Positions 26,630 through 37,068 of a stretch of 64,000 nucleotides of DNA are shown one piece after another. Position 1 is the first letter of the stretch. Every line of letters starts with the position of its first letter. A program made the translations under genes and the position numbers. The notes beneath the pieces were generated by a model that searched no databases, was not told the DNA's origin, and saw only the letters and a program-made list of their open reading frames with translations. Origin of the DNA: Streptomyces anulatus (GTDB lineage: Bacteria; Actinomycetota; Actinomycetes; Streptomycetales; Streptomycetaceae); assembly GCF_000721175.1 (NCBI RefSeq), contig NZ_JOEZ01000025.1:32866-96865 (forward strand), given 5' to 3'.

Positions 26630-27640
26630 TCAGTCCTCCCCGCCGCACGCCGCCGCCCAGTGGCACGCCACCTGGGTGTCCCCGCTCCCGTTCAGCACCG
26701 GCAGATCCACCGTGCGGCAGGCCTCCGCCACCCCCGCCCGCTCCGCCTCGCCCGAGGCCAGCACCTGGCAGCGGACGTGGAACCGGCAGCCGGAAGGCAC
26801 CTTCGAGGGGTCCGGCGGTTCGCCCGCCAGCACCACCGGTTCGCCCTCCGCCTCCGGCAGTACGGACAACAGAGCCCGGGTGTACGGGTGCTGAGGGGCC
26901 GTGAGCAACTGCTCGACCGGGCCCGTCTCGACGATCCGGCCCAGATACATCACCGCCACCCGGTCCGCGATGTTCCAGGCGAGCCCCAGATCGTGGGTGA
27001 CCACCAGCGCCGAGAGCCCCAGCTCGTCCCTCAGGCGCAGGAGCAGCGCCAGGATCTCGCCCCGTACCGACGCGTCCAGCGAGGCCACCGGCTCGTCGGC
27101 CACGATCAGCTCCGGCTCCAGCACCAGGGCCCCGGCGATCACGACGCGCTGGCGCTGACCGCCCGACAGCTCGTGCGGGAAGCGCAGGAAGAACCGCTCG
27201 GGCGGACGCAGCCCGGCCCGGGACAGGGCCCCGGAGACGGCAGCCCGCTCGTCCCCGGCGTACCCGTGGATGCGCAGCCCCTCGGCCACCGCGTCGTACA
27301 CCGTGTGCCGCGGGTTGAGCGAGCCGCTCGGGTCCTGGAGGACCAGCTGCACGCGTTTGCGGTACGCCTTCAGCGCCCGGCCCGAGTAGTCGAGCGGGGC
27401 GCCGCCGAAGGTGACCCGCCCCGAGGTGGGCGGGACCAGGCCGAGCAGCGACCGGGCGAGCGTCGTCTTGCCGCAGCCGGACTCACCGACCAGCGCGACG
27501 ATCTCGCCGGGCCGGATGTCGAGGTCGACGCCGTCGACGGCACGGGCGGTGGCGGCCCCGCGCCGGCCGGGGAAGGCCACCTTCAGCGTCTCGGCGCTGA
27601 GGAGGGGAGCGGTGCCGACAGGAGGAGTGGTGGTGCTCAT
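26630..27640 (-). CDS. Peptide/nickel-type ABC transporter ATP-binding protein (DppF/OppF-like)
   Basis: The second ATPase of a peptide-type importer, 336 residues, in the cytosol at the membrane. Walker A is GESGCGKTT (about residue 52), the signature is [12 protein letters not shown], Walker B is [12 protein letters not shown], and the H-loop is VVTHDLG. The C-terminal oligopeptide/dipeptide extension ([26 protein letters not shown]...C) has the Cys cluster found in this subfamily. It is the last gene of a five-gene operon, and its ATG overlaps the stop of the preceding ATPase gene. Confidence 0.95.
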   Translation of the reverse strand: MSTTTPPVGTAPLLSAETLKVAFPGRRGAATARAVDGVDLDIRPGEIVALVGESGCGKTTLARSLLGLVPPTSGRVTFGGAPLDYSGRALKAYRKRVQLVLQDPSGSLNPRHTVYDAVAEGLRIHGYAGDERAAVSGALSRAGLRPPERFFLRFPHELSGGQRQRVVIAGALVLEPELIVADEPVASLDASVRGEILALLLRLRDELGLSALVVTHDLGLAWNIADRVAVMYLGRIVETGPVEQLLTAPQHPYTRALLSVLPEAEGEPVVLAGEPPDPSKVPSGCRFHVRCQVLASGEAERAGVAEACRTVDLPVLNGSGDTQVACHWAAACGGED

Positions 27641-28716
27641 GGGGTGCTCCTTGCTTCTTCGTCCCCGGGCTGGGCGCGGTCCGCGTCCACCAGCACGCAG
27701 GCCGCCCGGCGCTCACCCCCGGCTTCCCGCAGCTCCTGGTCCCCGGTGGCGCAGGAGTCGAGCGCCACCGGGCAGCGCGGATGGAACGTACAGCCGCCCG
27801 GCAGCGCAGCCGGGTCCGGCGGATCGCCCGGCAGGCCGCGCGGGGCGTGCCGGGACGAGAGGTCCCCGATCTTCGGGAAGGCGGCGGACAGCGCCTTGCC
27901 GTACGGGTGGCGGGCGTCCGTGTACACCTGCCGGGCGGGGCCCTCCTCGACGACCCGGCCCGCGTACATCACCGAGAGCCGGTCGCAGGTGTCGGCGAGC
28001 ACCGCGAGGTCGTGGCTGATCATGATCAGTCCGACGTCCTGGTCGGCCACCAGCTGCTCGATCAGGCGCAGGATCTGGGCCTGGATCATCACATCGAGAG
28101 CGGTGGTCGGCTCGTCCGCGACGATGAGGCGCGGATCGCAGGCCAGCGCCATGGCGATCATCACGCGCTGGCGCTGCCCGCCGGACAGCTCGTGCGGATA
28201 GGCCTGGGCGCGGGCGGCGGGCAGCCCCACCTGCTCCAGCAGCTCACCGGCCCGCTTGCGGGCGGCGGCGGGGGTGGCCCTGCTGTGCAGCAGGATCGGC
28301 TCGGCGATCTGGTCGCCGACCCGGTGCACGGCGTTCAGCGAGTGCATCGCGCCCTGGAAGACGATCGACGCGCCCGCCCAGCGGACCGCCCGCAGCCGCC
28401 CCCATTTCATGGTCAGGACGTCCTCGCCGTCGAGGAGGATCTCGCCGGACAGCGTGGCCGTCGCGGGCAGCAGCCGCAGCAGCGCGAGGGCCAGCGTCGA
28501 CTTGCCGCAGCCGGACTCCCCGGCGATGCCGAGCTTCTGTCCGGCCTCGACCCGCAGATCGACCCCTCGTACGGCGGGGACGGCGTCGCTCCCGATGCCG
28601 TAGGTGACGGTCAGATCCCGCACCTCCAGGAGCGGCGGATCGCCGACCGGCTTCGTCGCGTCGGGCGGGCCGGACGGGTCCGGGTTCGGCGTGGTGGTCG
28701 TGGTGGTGGCGGTCAA
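27637..28716 (-). CDS. Peptide/nickel-type ABC transporter ATP-binding protein (DppD/OppD-like)
   Basis: The first ATPase of the importer, about 359 residues. After a Thr/Pro-rich leader ([17 protein letters not shown]) come [11 protein letters not shown], Walker [12 protein letters not shown], the signature [16 protein letters not shown], Walker [13 protein letters not shown] and [10 protein letters not shown], then the C-terminal domain with [16 protein letters not shown] place the start at a TTG that overlaps the permease stop (TTGA), since no ATG or GTG fits between the stop codon and the first conserved block; the G-rich end of the permease gene (CTGGGGG) serves as ribosome binding site. 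The unusual start may lower its output relative to the permeases. Confidence 0.92.
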   Translation of the reverse strand: MTATTTTTTPNPDPSGPPDATKPVGDPPLLEVRDLTVTYGIGSDAVPAVRGVDLRVEAGQKLGIAGESGCGKSTLALALLRLLPATATLSGEILLDGEDVLTMKWGRLRAVRWAGASIVFQGAMHSLNAVHRVGDQIAEPILLHSRATPAAARKRAGELLEQVGLPAARAQAYPHELSGGQRQRVMIAMALACDPRLIVADEPTTALDVMIQAQILRLIEQLVADQDVGLIMISHDLAVLADTCDRLSVMYAGRVVEEGPARQVYTDARHPYGKALSAAFPKIGDLSSRHAPRGLPGDPPDPAALPGGCTFHPRCPVALDSCATGDQELREAGGERRAACVLVDADRAQPGDEEARSTP

Positions 28717-29654
28717 CGGGACACCCCCAGCTTGGGGTTGAGCACGGACTCGATCGTGCGGCCGCACAGCGTGAAGGCGAGGGCGACGACGGCGATGGCG
28801 AGTCCGGGCGGAGCGAGGTACGACCAGTTGCCGGAGCTGACCGCGCCGGCCTCGCGGGCGTCCTGGAGCAGACCGCCCCAGGAGACGATCGTGGGATCGC
28901 TGAGCCCGAGGAACGCGAGGGTCGCCTCGGTGAGGATGGCGGTGGAGATCACGAGCGTGGTCTGGGCCAGCACCAGCGGCATCACATTGGGCAGGACGTG
29001 GCGCGACATGATGTGGCCGTGTCCGCCGCCGAGTGCCCGGGAGCGTTCGATGTACGGGCGGGACTCGACGGACAGTGTCTGGGCCCGGACCAGCCGGGCG
29101 GTCGTCGGCCAGGTCGTCACGCCGATCGCCAGGATCGTCGTCCAGACCGACCGGGACAGGACCGTGGCCAGGGCGATGGCCAGCACCAGCGTCGGCATCA
29201 CCAGGAACCAGTCCGTCACCCGCATGACGACGGTGGCGTACCAGCCCTTGAAGTGACCCGCGGTGATCCCGACCAGGGTGCCGATGGCCACCGACAGGAA
29301 CGCCGCGAGCAGCCCGACGGTCAGCGACACCCGCGTTCCCCACAGCATCAGGGCGAGCAGGCTGCGCCCGAACTGGTCGGTGCCGAGGGGGAACTCACCG
29401 CTGGGGGCCTCCATCGGGCGGCCCGGAGCATGGGTCACGCTCTGCGAGTCGGCACCCACCAGCAGGGGGGCGGTCAGCGCGAGCAGGGCGATCACCGCCA
29501 GCACGGCGAGGCCGACGAGACCGGCGCGGTGCGTGCGGTACTGCCCCCAGAAGCGGGCCACGGCCTGGCGCCGCCGGGCCCGGGTGAGGGCGCGCGGGCT
29601 CTGTCCCCGGACATCCCCGGGGGGCTGTGAGGGCTTCTCCATCGACGTCGTCAT
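28713..29654 (-). CDS. Peptide-type ABC transporter permease (DppC/OppC-like)
   Basis: About 313 residues. A cytosolic N-terminus is followed by the first membrane segment (LVGLAVLAVIALLALTAPLL), the family block HAPGRPMEAPSGEFPLGTDQFGRS, then five more membrane helices. The EAA loop that contacts the ATPase is SRALGGGHGHIMSRHVLPN. It starts with an ATG overlapping the stop of the upstream permease gene and ends overlapping the OppD-like gene, so translation is coupled across the operon. Confidence 0.94.
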   Translation of the reverse strand: MTTSMEKPSQPPGDVRGQSPRALTRARRRQAVARFWGQYRTHRAGLVGLAVLAVIALLALTAPLLVGADSQSVTHAPGRPMEAPSGEFPLGTDQFGRSLLALMLWGTRVSLTVGLLAAFLSVAIGTLVGITAGHFKGWYATVVMRVTDWFLVMPTLVLAIALATVLSRSVWTTILAIGVTTWPTTARLVRAQTLSVESRPYIERSRALGGGHGHIMSRHVLPNVMPLVLAQTTLVISTAILTEATLAFLGLSDPTIVSWGGLLQDAREAGAVSSGNWSYLAPPGLAIAVVALAFTLCGRTIESVLNPKLGVSR

Positions 29655-30742
29655 CGGCCCACCCGGGGATCGAGCAGCGGATAGATCACATCGGCGAGTG
29701 TGTTCATCAGGATCACCGCGGCGGCGAACACGAAGAACAGCGCCTGCACCAACGGCAGGTCGGGCACGCTCAGTGCCTGGTAGAAGAGGCCGCCGAGGCC
29801 CGGCCAGGAGAACACCGTCTCCACCAGGATCGCCCCGGCCACCGTCGTACCGAGGTTCACGAAGAGCAGCGTCACCGTCGGCAGCATCGCGTTCGGCACG
29901 GCGTGCTTCCGGCGTACGAGGTCGTCCCGCAGCCCCTTGGCGCGGGCGGTCGTCAGATAGTCGCTGCCCATCTCGTCCAGCAGTGAGGAGCGCATCACCA
30001 GCAGGGTGCGCGCGTACTCCACGGCGACGAGCGTGATGACGGGCAGCACCATGTGGTGGGCGATGTCCAGCACCCGGTCGAAGCCCTCGGTGTCGCCTGA
30101 CTCCATGCCTCCGGTCGGGAAGAGCCCCGGGATCGGGCCGATGCCCACCGACAGGGTGATGATGAGGAGCAGACCGAGCCAGAACGACGGCACCGAGTAC
30201 AGCGTCAGCGCGAACGCGGTGTTGGTCCGGTCCCCGGCACTGCCGTTGCGCCAGGCGGAGCGGGCGCCCAGCCAGATGCCGAGCAGCGTGTAGATCACGA
30301 AGGCGGTGCCGGTCAGCAGCAGGGTGGCCGGCAGCGCCTCGGCGATCTTGTCGACGACCGGGGCGCGGAACTGGTACGACGTACCGAAGTCGCCGGTCAG
30401 CGCCTTGCCGCAGTACTGCGTGAACTGCTGCCACAGCGGCAGGTCGAGCCCGAACTCGCGGCGCATCGCCGCGATCTGTTCGGTCGACACCTGCCGGCCG
30501 CCGGTCATCTGCTTGACCGGGTCGCCGGGGATCAGCCGGAAGAGGAAGAAGCTGGTGACGAGGACGGCGAAGAGGGAGACGGCCGCCCCGCCGAGCTTGC
30601 CCGCCGCGTAGCGGGCGTAGGCGGCCGTACCGCGGGAGCGCGGGGAGCGGGCCGACGGCCCGGCCGGAGCCGGGCCGCCGGATTCCGTGCTCTCCACGCC
30701 TGCCGCGCCCTTCACCAGCGCGGGAGTGCTTTCTGAGCTCAT
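29651..30742 (-). CDS. Peptide-type ABC transporter permease (DppB/OppB-like)
   Basis: About 363 residues with an unusually long cytosolic N-terminus of roughly 45 residues rich in Ser, Pro and Arg. Then come the first membrane helix (AAVSLFAVLVTSFFLFRLIPGDPV), the periplasmic-type loop with FGLDLPLWQQFTQYCGKALTGDFGTSY, and five further helices. The EAA motif region is ARAKGLRDDLVRRKHAVPNAMLP. It starts three bases after the stop of the binding-protein gene. Substrate specificity cannot be read from permeases. Confidence 0.94.
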   Translation of the reverse strand: MSSESTPALVKGAAGVESTESGGPAPAGPSARSPRSRGTAAYARYAAGKLGGAAVSLFAVLVTSFFLFRLIPGDPVKQMTGGRQVSTEQIAAMRREFGLDLPLWQQFTQYCGKALTGDFGTSYQFRAPVVDKIAEALPATLLLTGTAFVIYTLLGIWLGARSAWRNGSAGDRTNTAFALTLYSVPSFWLGLLLIITLSVGIGPIPGLFPTGGMESGDTEGFDRVLDIAHHMVLPVITLVAVEYARTLLVMRSSLLDEMGSDYLTTARAKGLRDDLVRRKHAVPNAMLPTVTLLFVNLGTTVAGAILVETVFSWPGLGGLFYQALSVPDLPLVQALFFVFAAAVILMNTLADVIYPLLDPRVGR

Positions 30743-30745
30743 GGA

Positions 30746-32623
30746 CTATTCACGGTCTTCCGCGGTGGAGCGGCGACGCATGGCGAACAGGAGTCCGCCA
30801 CCGGCGAGGACGACGACGGCGATCCCGACCCCGACGAGCACCCCGGTGGAGCTGCCACCGGAGTCGGAGGAACCGGACGAGGAGGCCCCGGCGGCCGGGA
30901 CCGCCGACCACCAGCTCCAGTAGCCGTCCTGGCCGTAGATGTTGCCCGCGGCCGACGGCATGGTGGTGATGGACTCGATGTGGTCGGTGCGGTAGGCCTC
31001 GACGGCATTCGGGTACGCCATGACGTTCATGTACCCGGTGTCGTACAGCCGCGACTCCAGTTGCTTGACCAGATCCGCCCGCTTGGCGGGGTCGTACTCC
31101 GCCAGTTGCTTCTTGTAGAGCTCGTCGTACTGCTCGTCGCAGATGAAGTTGTCGGTCGCGGCCGATTCCTTCGCCCTGGACGGCAGGGCGGCGCAGGTGT
31201 GGATGGAGAGGACGAAGTCGGGGTCGGGGTTGACGGACCAGCCGTCGAAGGCGAGGTCGTACTCACCGGCGTACCAGGGGTCCGAGACGTTGTCGAGGCA
31301 GTCGACCTTCAGTCCGATGCCCTGCTCGCCCCACCACTCCTGGAGGTACTTGCCGATGGCCTTGTCGTTGGGGTCGGTGGCGTGGCAGAGGATACGGAAG
31401 TCGAGCGGCCTGCCGTCCTTGCCGACGCGCTTGCCCTGGCCGTTCTTCTCGTACCCGGCCTCGTCCAGCAGTTCTCCGGCCTTCGCCGGGTCGTAGGAGA
31501 GCTTCTGGTCCGCCGACGGCTTCCAGAAGTAGTCGCCGAAGCGCGGCGGGATGTAGCCCTCGCCCTCGACGGCGTGGCCCTGGAAGACCTTGTCGATGAT
31601 GGTCTTGCGGTCGACCGCCATGAACAGCGCGTGCCGCACCTTCCGGTCCAGCAGCGCCGGGTGGCCGTCGCCGAACTTCTTCCCGTCCTTGGTACGGGCT
31701 CCGGGGTTGACGGCGAGCGCGAAGAAGCGCCGGCCCGGTGCGTCGTTCACCTTGATGTCCGGGGCGTTCTCCAGCGAGGCGGACTGGGCCGGGGTCAGGC
31801 TGGGGCTGCCCGCGACGAAGGAGACCTCACCCTTGCGCAGGGCGGCCACGGCCGCGTCCTGGTCCTTGTAGTAGCGGAAGACCAGCTCGTCGAACTTGGG
31901 CGAACCGCGCCAGAAGTCCTTGTTGGCCTTGAGCTTCACATAGCTGTCGACCTTGTAGTCCGTCAGGATGAACGGACCGTTCCCCACGATGGGGAACTCC
32001 TTGTCGTTGTTGAACTTCGAGAAGTCGTCGACCTTCTCCCAGAGGTGCTTCGGGACGATCGGCACATCGAGCGCGGCCATCGTGGCCTGCGGCTCCTTGA
32101 GCTTGATGACCAGCTTGTCCTTGCTGGGCGCGGTCACCGTCTCGAAGTTGCCGACGAAGCTGCCGTTGGAGGTCGCGGCGCCCTCGTCGGTCATCATCTT
32201 GTTGAACGTCCAGGCCGCGTCCTCGGCGGTGGCCTGCTGCCCGTCGGACCACTTCGAGTCCGTGCGGATCGTGTACGTCCACGTCAGCTTGTCCGCGGAG
32301 GGCTCCCACGCGGTGGCGAGGCCCGGGATCGCCTTGTTGTCCTTGGCGTCGTAGTTGGTGAGGTAGTCGTACATCAGCCGGTGGATGCTCGTGCTGACCA
32401 GCCGCTGCGCGAGGAACGGGCTGAGCGAGTCGACGCTCTGCGCGACGGCGACCGTGAGCGTCGTCCTGGCGTCGTCGGCGCGGGCCTCGGAGGGCGCGGG
32501 CGCGAGCAGGCTGCCGGGCACGACGGACCCGGCCGTGAGCGCCAGGGCGGCCGCGCCGGAGGCCAGCAGGAGGCGCAGACGTCGGCGTGGCCGGGAGGAG
32601 CTGGTGGGGACTCTTGTGACCAT
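30746..32623 (-). CDS. Family 5 extracellular solute-binding protein with C-terminal membrane anchor
   Basis: A 625-residue peptide-type substrate-binding protein. The N-terminus has an Arg-rich start and hydrophobic stretch ending ARADD, a Sec-type signal peptide without a lipobox Cys. The SBP_bac_5 fold runs from about residue 55 to 560 (LTVAVAQSVDSLSPF; PGLATAWEPSADKLTWTYTIR; VRHALFMAVDRKTIIDKV). The end is unusual: a Ser/Gly-rich linker, a hydrophobic helix of about 20 residues near 590-612, then MRRRSTAEDRE, which anchors it to the membrane from its C-terminus. Family members are usually lipoproteins. It is the first gene of the operon and probably sets transporter specificity. Confidence 0.93.
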   Translation of the reverse strand: MVTRVPTSSSRPRRRLRLLLASGAAALALTAGSVVPGSLLAPAPSEARADDARTTLTVAVAQSVDSLSPFLAQRLVSTSIHRLMYDYLTNYDAKDNKAIPGLATAWEPSADKLTWTYTIRTDSKWSDGQQATAEDAAWTFNKMMTDEGAATSNGSFVGNFETVTAPSKDKLVIKLKEPQATMAALDVPIVPKHLWEKVDDFSKFNNDKEFPIVGNGPFILTDYKVDSYVKLKANKDFWRGSPKFDELVFRYYKDQDAAVAALRKGEVSFVAGSPSLTPAQSASLENAPDIKVNDAPGRRFFALAVNPGARTKDGKKFGDGHPALLDRKVRHALFMAVDRKTIIDKVFQGHAVEGEGYIPPRFGDYFWKPSADQKLSYDPAKAGELLDEAGYEKNGQGKRVGKDGRPLDFRILCHATDPNDKAIGKYLQEWWGEQGIGLKVDCLDNVSDPWYAGEYDLAFDGWSVNPDPDFVLSIHTCAALPSRAKESAATDNFICDEQYDELYKKQLAEYDPAKRADLVKQLESRLYDTGYMNVMAYPNAVEAYRTDHIESITTMPSAAGNIYGQDGYWSWWSAVPAAGASSSGSSDSGGSSTGVLVGVGIAVVVLAGGGLLFAMRRRSTAEDRE

Positions 32624-32696
32624 GGACGGGGACCTCGCGTCATCACTCGCTGGGAGAAGGCGGGCAGATCTCTGGTTCGCCAGTTGGTGAAGCGAA

Positions 32697-32726
32697 GGTC
32701 TATCAGCGGCGGTCGAGGCTCGTCAA
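32697..32726 (-). promoter_or_regulatory. Candidate promoter of the peptide ABC transporter operon
   Basis: On the minus strand TTGACG (32726-32721) and TAGACC (32702-32697) are separated by 18 bases, close to the Streptomyces housekeeping consensus, about 75 bases upstream of the binding-protein ATG. TTCGC-N11-GCGAA (32676-32696) lies directly downstream and could be an operator. Confidence 0.45.
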
Positions 32727-32764
32727 CGGTGTGTCAAACCGTGTGTGGGCTGCGGGAATACGGA

Positions 32765-32796
32765 AGGGCTCGCACCGCGTGAACGGTGCGAGCCCT
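32765..32796. terminator. Terminator of the EspI-like gene
   Basis: AGGGCTCGCACC and GGTGCGAGCCCT form a perfect 12-bp stem with an 8-base loop. On the minus strand it follows the EspI-like stop by 45 bases and precedes the ABC operon promoter. Confidence 0.85.
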
Positions 32797-32841
32797 CATT
32801 GGTCTCAACCACTTCGGCCTGCTGTCGGCCTTGCCGCCGGC

Positions 32842-35800
32842 CTACTGCTGAGGTGCCGGCGGCGGCTGCGGAGGCGTCTGCTGCCAGCCGTCCGGGGGCA
32901 CCGGACCGTGCAGATCGGGCTGGCCTGCCGGGTTGCCCTGTCCGCCCTGCTGCTCCGGCTGCCCCTGGTGCGGCGCGCCGGCTCCGGGCGCACCCGGGCC
33001 GGCCTGCGGGGGAGGCGACTGGGGCCACCCGTACTGCGGTCCGCCCGGTGCCGCCTGCGGGGGGTAGGGGGCCTGTGGAGCACCCGGCTGACCCGCCGCC
33101 TGATGTCCCCCGTACGGCGGCTGTCCCCCGTACGGCGGCTGTCCCCCGTACGGCGGCTGCCCACCGGGGGGCTGCTGGGCGTACGGCTGCTGCCCCGGCT
33201 GCGGCTGTCCGGGGTGCTGCTGCGGCGGATAGGGCTGGCCGGGGCCGGGCTGCTGCGGTGCGTACGGCTGCTGACCGGGCATCGGCTGACCGGGAACCTG
33301 CTGGCCCGCTCCGGGCCGGCCGTGGCCGCCCGGCTGCCCCGGCATCGGCTGGCCCGGTGCCTGCTGGCCCGGTCCCGGGTAGCCCTGCTGTCCGGGCATC
33401 GGCGGGGCGTACTGCGGCGGCGGGTTCTGGCCGTCCGCCGTCCACAGTCCCTGCTGCTGCTGGGCCCGCGCGAAGTCCTCGGCCACCAGCGCCGAGAGGT
33501 GGAAGTACGCCTCACGGGTCTTGGGCCGCATCATGTCGAGGTCGACCTCGGCGCCCGCCGCCAGGTGCTCGTCGAACGGCACGACGACGACGCCGCGGCA
33601 GCGCGTCTCGAAGTGCTGGACGATGTCGTCCACCTTGATCATCTTGCCGGTCTCGCGGACGCCCGAGATGACGGTGAGTGACCGCTGCACCAGATCGGCG
33701 TAGCCGTGCGCCGAGAGCCAGTCAAGCGTCGTGGAGGCGCTGGACGCGCCGTCGACCGAGGGCGTCGAGATGATGATCAGCTGGTCGGCGAGGTCCAGGA
33801 CCCCGCGCATCGCGCTGTAGAGCAGCCCGGTGCCCGAGTCGGTGAGGATGATCGGGTACTGCTTCCCGAGCACCTCGATCGCGCGCCGGTAGTCCTCGTC
33901 GTTGAACGTCGTGGAGACCGCCGGGTCCACGTCGTTGGCGATGATCTCCAGACCGGAGGACGCCTGCGAGGTGAACCGCCGGATGTCCATGTACGAGTTG
34001 AGGTACGGGATCGCCTGGACCAGGTCGCGGATGGTCGCCCCGGTCTCGCGGCGCACCCGCCGGCCCAGCGTGCCCGCGTCCGGGTTGGCGTCGATCGCGA
34101 GGATCTTGTCCTGCCGCTCGGTGGCCAGCGTCGAACCCAGCGCGGTCGTCGTGGTGGTCTTGCCGACACCGCCCTTGAGGCTGATGACGGCGATCCGGTA
34201 GCAGGACAGCACCGGGGTGCGGATCAGCTCCAGCTTGCGCAGCCGCTCGGCCTCCTCCTTCTTGCCGCCCAGCTTGAACCGGGAGGCGGCGGAGGGGTTA
34301 CGGCTGCTCTTGGCCTTCTGCTTGCCGCGCACGAGCCGGTCGGAGGACAGCTCGACGGCTGCGGTGTACCCGAGCGGGGCGCCGGGCACCGACCGCTCGC
34401 GCTGGTCGTGCGCGACCGGGGTGGGCCAGGCTCCGCCCGTACGCGGGTCGACAGGGTGCTGCTGCTGGTGCGGCGGCTGGGCCTGGGCCGGGGGCTGCTG
34501 CCCGTACGCACCCGGCTGTTGCGGGGCGACGGGCGCGGGGAGGTTCGGGGTGCCCGGGGCCGGGAAGGGCGCGTTGGGCTGGGGTGCGTCGGCCTGGGGT
34601 GCGTTGGGCGTCTGCCCCGGCTGGTGGGGGACCTGCCCGGGCTGGCCCTGCTGGTTCGGCTGGCCCTGCGGTCCGGGCTGGCCGGTCTGCGGGAAGCCGT
34701 AGCCGCCCTGCGGCGGGAAGCCGTAACCGCCCGCGCCCTGGGGGGCCTGGGGGTGGGCCTGCGGCGGCAGCGGCTGACCGGGGCCCGGCTGACCGGGGTA
34801 CGGCAGCTGCTGGTGCGGCGGCTGGGGTGCCTGAGGTGCCTGGGCCGCCTGCGGGAATCCGTAGCCGCCGGGTGCCTCGGCGGCCGGGACGGAACCGGGC
34901 CACTGCGCCGCGGGCTGCGGCGCGGAGGGCGCCTGAGCGGCCGGCTGGAAGGCGGGCGGCAGCGGCGGCAGCGCGCCGCCCTGCGCGGGCTGCGACCACG
35001 GCACCGGTGCGGCGGCGGCCTGCGGGGCGTCGGCGGCGGGCGGCGGCACATCCTGCGGCGCGGCGTCCTGCGCGCCGGCGTCCGGAACGGCGTCGGGAGC
35101 GGTCGCGTCGACGGGGCCCGGGACCTCGTCGGTGCTCGTGCCGGCAGCGCCGGTCGCCCCGCCGCCCTCGGAATCCGCGGCGCCCCCGTCCGTACGGGAA
35201 GCGGCTGCGGAGTCCGTGTCGCTGAGCGAGGGAAGGGAGACGGACGGCTCGGAGGGCGCACCGGACGTACCGGACGGCGACGCGTCCTCGGAGGACGTGA
35301 CGGAGGCGTCGGCCTTCTGGTCGTTCTTGTCCTTCGCCCCGGCCGACGCGCCTTCCGCGTCAGCCCCGGAACCGGACTCGGAACCGGGCTGGGCGGTGGC
35401 CCCGGACCGGGCTGCGGCTTCCGCCTCGCGCTCCGCGATCTCCCGCTTGAGCGCGGCGGGCGAGAACCGCATCGTCGCGCCGCTCTCCACATCGCCGCCA
35501 CCGAACGGACCGGAATCCCCGGTCCCGGCGGCCGGGGCAGCCGGCGTCTGCGCGGCCGGCGTCCGGTCGGCCGGGGTCCGGGTGTGCGGCGTCTCCGGTA
35601 CGGCGGGGGAGGCCGGGGCCTGCGGAGCCGCGGGGACGGCGGGCTCGGCCGGTGCCGGCGGTGCGGGCGCCCAGTTGGGGTCGAAGCCGCCGGGCGCCGC
35701 CGACGGGTCCGGCGCGGACACGGGCGTCCCGACCGGCGGCGGAGGGGGCGCGAGGTGCGAGCCCGCTCCCCCCGACGAGTCCCCCGCCGCGTTCTGCGTG

Positions 35801-35922
35801 TACCAGGCGGGAGGGGTGTAGTCGATGGTGAACTCACCCGTCATCTCGGCGGGATCCGCGTCGGACGACTCGTCGACGGGCATGTCCCATCCGCCGCGGA
35901 TCTCGTCCCGATCGCCGTTCAC
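32842..35922 (-). CDS. EspI-like proline-rich ParA/MinD-type ATPase of the ESX locus
   Basis: A 1026-residue protein. After a short conserved start ([19 protein letters not shown], about 25-43) it has a disordered Pro/Ala/Gln/Gly-rich region to about residue 560. The ATPase domain follows: deviant Walker [14 protein letters not shown] (about 580), [21 protein letters not shown] and [16 protein letters not shown] second Pro/Gln/Gly-rich tail includes three identical 18-bp coding repeats (33106-33159, GGQPPY). This layout matches EspI of mycobacterial ESX-1, which is known to influence ESX activity; the same role here is inferred. The GTG is five bases after a perfect AGGAGG. TAGGGTGG at 36055-36062 on the minus strand may be its -10 region. 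Confidence 0.88.
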   Translation of the reverse strand: MNGDRDEIRGGWDMPVDESSDADPAEMTGEFTIDYTPPAWYTQNAAGDSSGGAGSHLAPPPPPVGTPVSAPDPSAAPGGFDPNWAPAPPAPAEPAVPAAPQAPASPAVPETPHTRTPADRTPAAQTPAAPAAGTGDSGPFGGGDVESGATMRFSPAALKREIAEREAEAAARSGATAQPGSESGSGADAEGASAGAKDKNDQKADASVTSSEDASPSGTSGAPSEPSVSLPSLSDTDSAAASRTDGGAADSEGGGATGAAGTSTDEVPGPVDATAPDAVPDAGAQDAAPQDVPPPAADAPQAAAAPVPWSQPAQGGALPPLPPAFQPAAQAPSAPQPAAQWPGSVPAAEAPGGYGFPQAAQAPQAPQPPHQQLPYPGQPGPGQPLPPQAHPQAPQGAGGYGFPPQGGYGFPQTGQPGPQGQPNQQGQPGQVPHQPGQTPNAPQADAPQPNAPFPAPGTPNLPAPVAPQQPGAYGQQPPAQAQPPHQQQHPVDPRTGGAWPTPVAHDQRERSVPGAPLGYTAAVELSSDRLVRGKQKAKSSRNPSAASRFKLGGKKEEAERLRKLELIRTPVLSCYRIAVISLKGGVGKTTTTTALGSTLATERQDKILAIDANPDAGTLGRRVRRETGATIRDLVQAIPYLNSYMDIRRFTSQASSGLEIIANDVDPAVSTTFNDEDYRRAIEVLGKQYPIILTDSGTGLLYSAMRGVLDLADQLIIISTPSVDGASSASTTLDWLSAHGYADLVQRSLTVISGVRETGKMIKVDDIVQHFETRCRGVVVVPFDEHLAAGAEVDLDMMRPKTREAYFHLSALVAEDFARAQQQQGLWTADGQNPPPQYAPPMPGQQGYPGPGQQAPGQPMPGQPGGHGRPGAGQQVPGQPMPGQQPYAPQQPGPGQPYPPQQHPGQPQPGQQPYAQQPPGGQPPYGGQPPYGGQPPYGGHQAAGQPGAPQAPYPPQAAPGGPQYGWPQSPPPQAGPGAPGAGAPHQGQPEQQGGQGNPAGQPDLHGPVPPDGWQQTPPQPPPAPQQ

Positions 35923-36263
35923 TTTGCCTCCTGGTGTGGTCGAGCACCCTTGTGCCGTGGTGGGTGGGGGCGACCGCTCCCGATGTCCGGTCCGCCCGGC
36001 TCTCCCCCTTGCGACGCGCATCGCCTGCTCGCAGGTTCCTGTGCCGCGCCCCACCCACCCTAATCGCCATCCGGGTAACTCAGGCAGGGCGTTCGGCATC
36101 GCTCAACCTGTCCGTTACGTCACCGGCCGACCAGGAGCGAACAGGGAGCGGTACGAGATGGGGCCAAGAGCGGCACGAGCGCGCGAAGTTCCCCACAGGA
36201 CCCGCACAAGTCGATCGGGACGGGGACGAGCGCCACCGGGCCGGAGCGGAGGCCCACGCCCGC
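35923..36263. other. 341-base gap between ESX genes
   Basis: No coding sequence that I can support. It holds the leader of the EspI-like gene with its AGGAGG site and a TAGGGTGG element (minus strand, 36055-36062), a possible -10 box. The remainder shows no clear hairpin or repeat. Confidence 0.5.
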
Positions 36264-37001
36264 TCAGTCCATCCGGCGCGCGGTGCCCAGCAGCCCTGAT
36301 TCGGCGTCCGTGGCCTGGGTCATCACGAACTGGCGGTCCCGGTCCGTGCACCACAGGGTGACGCCGTCGGCCAAGGTGGACAGCGCCTGGGCCTCGGCGG
36401 GGGAGAGGTTCATGATGCGGCCGATCTGCGCCGCCTCGTCCGGAGAGACCCGCTGGACGCCGACCAGCGCCGACTTCTTCATCAGCCGCGGAGCCACCGG
36501 GCTGAGATAGGGGAGCAGCGTCACCACGGACTGCCACGGCCCCGACACCACCCGGCCGCGCGGCGGCCGCATCCCGCAGTCGCGGACGACGACCACCGGC
36601 GAACCGGCGGAAGCACCCTGCGGCGGCACCCGGCCGACGTCGTGCAGCGAGATGCACGGCTGCCCGCCGCCCGCCGCCTGCGCGAGCGGGGTCCAGGCCT
36701 GGGCCCGGCCGGTCTCCACCGCGATCCGGGCCCCGGTCGCGGCGGCGCGCAACGCCAGGACCTGCGCGGTCCAGATGCCGCCGATCAGGGTCACCTCGTA
36801 CGGGGTGGGCCGGTTGATGCCGAGGACCGCGGGGCGGCCCTCGGCATCGACCCCGATCACCGTGCCGTCGTCGCCGACCGGCAGTCCCAGCGAGGCCAGC
36901 TCGTCGAGGGAGACCGCGTGGCGGCCGCGGCGGGGACCGATCAGCCCGAAACCGCGCCGGGCGCGGCTGACCGTCTGGGTGGGCCTCGTCGGAGTGGACA
37001 T
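36264..37001 (-). CDS. Unknown ESX-locus protein
   Basis: A 245-residue protein with no signal peptide or clear membrane segment. The N-terminus is basic (SRARRGFGLIGPRRGRHAV), followed by VSLDELASLGLPVGDDGTVIGVDAEGRPAVLGINRPTPYEVTLIGGIWTAQVLALRA. That reads like a small ligand- or nucleotide-binding fold such as that of ESX accessory proteins. The C-terminal part contains LSPAEAQALSTLADGVTLWC. I do not recognise a named family. It lies between eccE and the EspI-like gene on the same strand, 67 bases from eccE, so an ESX regulatory or assembly role is plausible by position only. Confidence 0.75.
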   Translation of the reverse strand: MSTPTRPTQTVSRARRGFGLIGPRRGRHAVSLDELASLGLPVGDDGTVIGVDAEGRPAVLGINRPTPYEVTLIGGIWTAQVLALRAAATGARIAVETGRAQAWTPLAQAAGGGQPCISLHDVGRVPPQGASAGSPVVVVRDCGMRPPRGRVVSGPWQSVVTLLPYLSPVAPRLMKKSALVGVQRVSPDEAAQIGRIMNLSPAEAQALSTLADGVTLWCTDRDRQFVMTQATDAESGLLGTARRMD

Positions 37002-37068
37002 CAGTACCTGCTCCCGTACGTCCCGGTGACCATGACTGCGTGCTTCTCCGCCTTCTTCGCCGCCGGCA

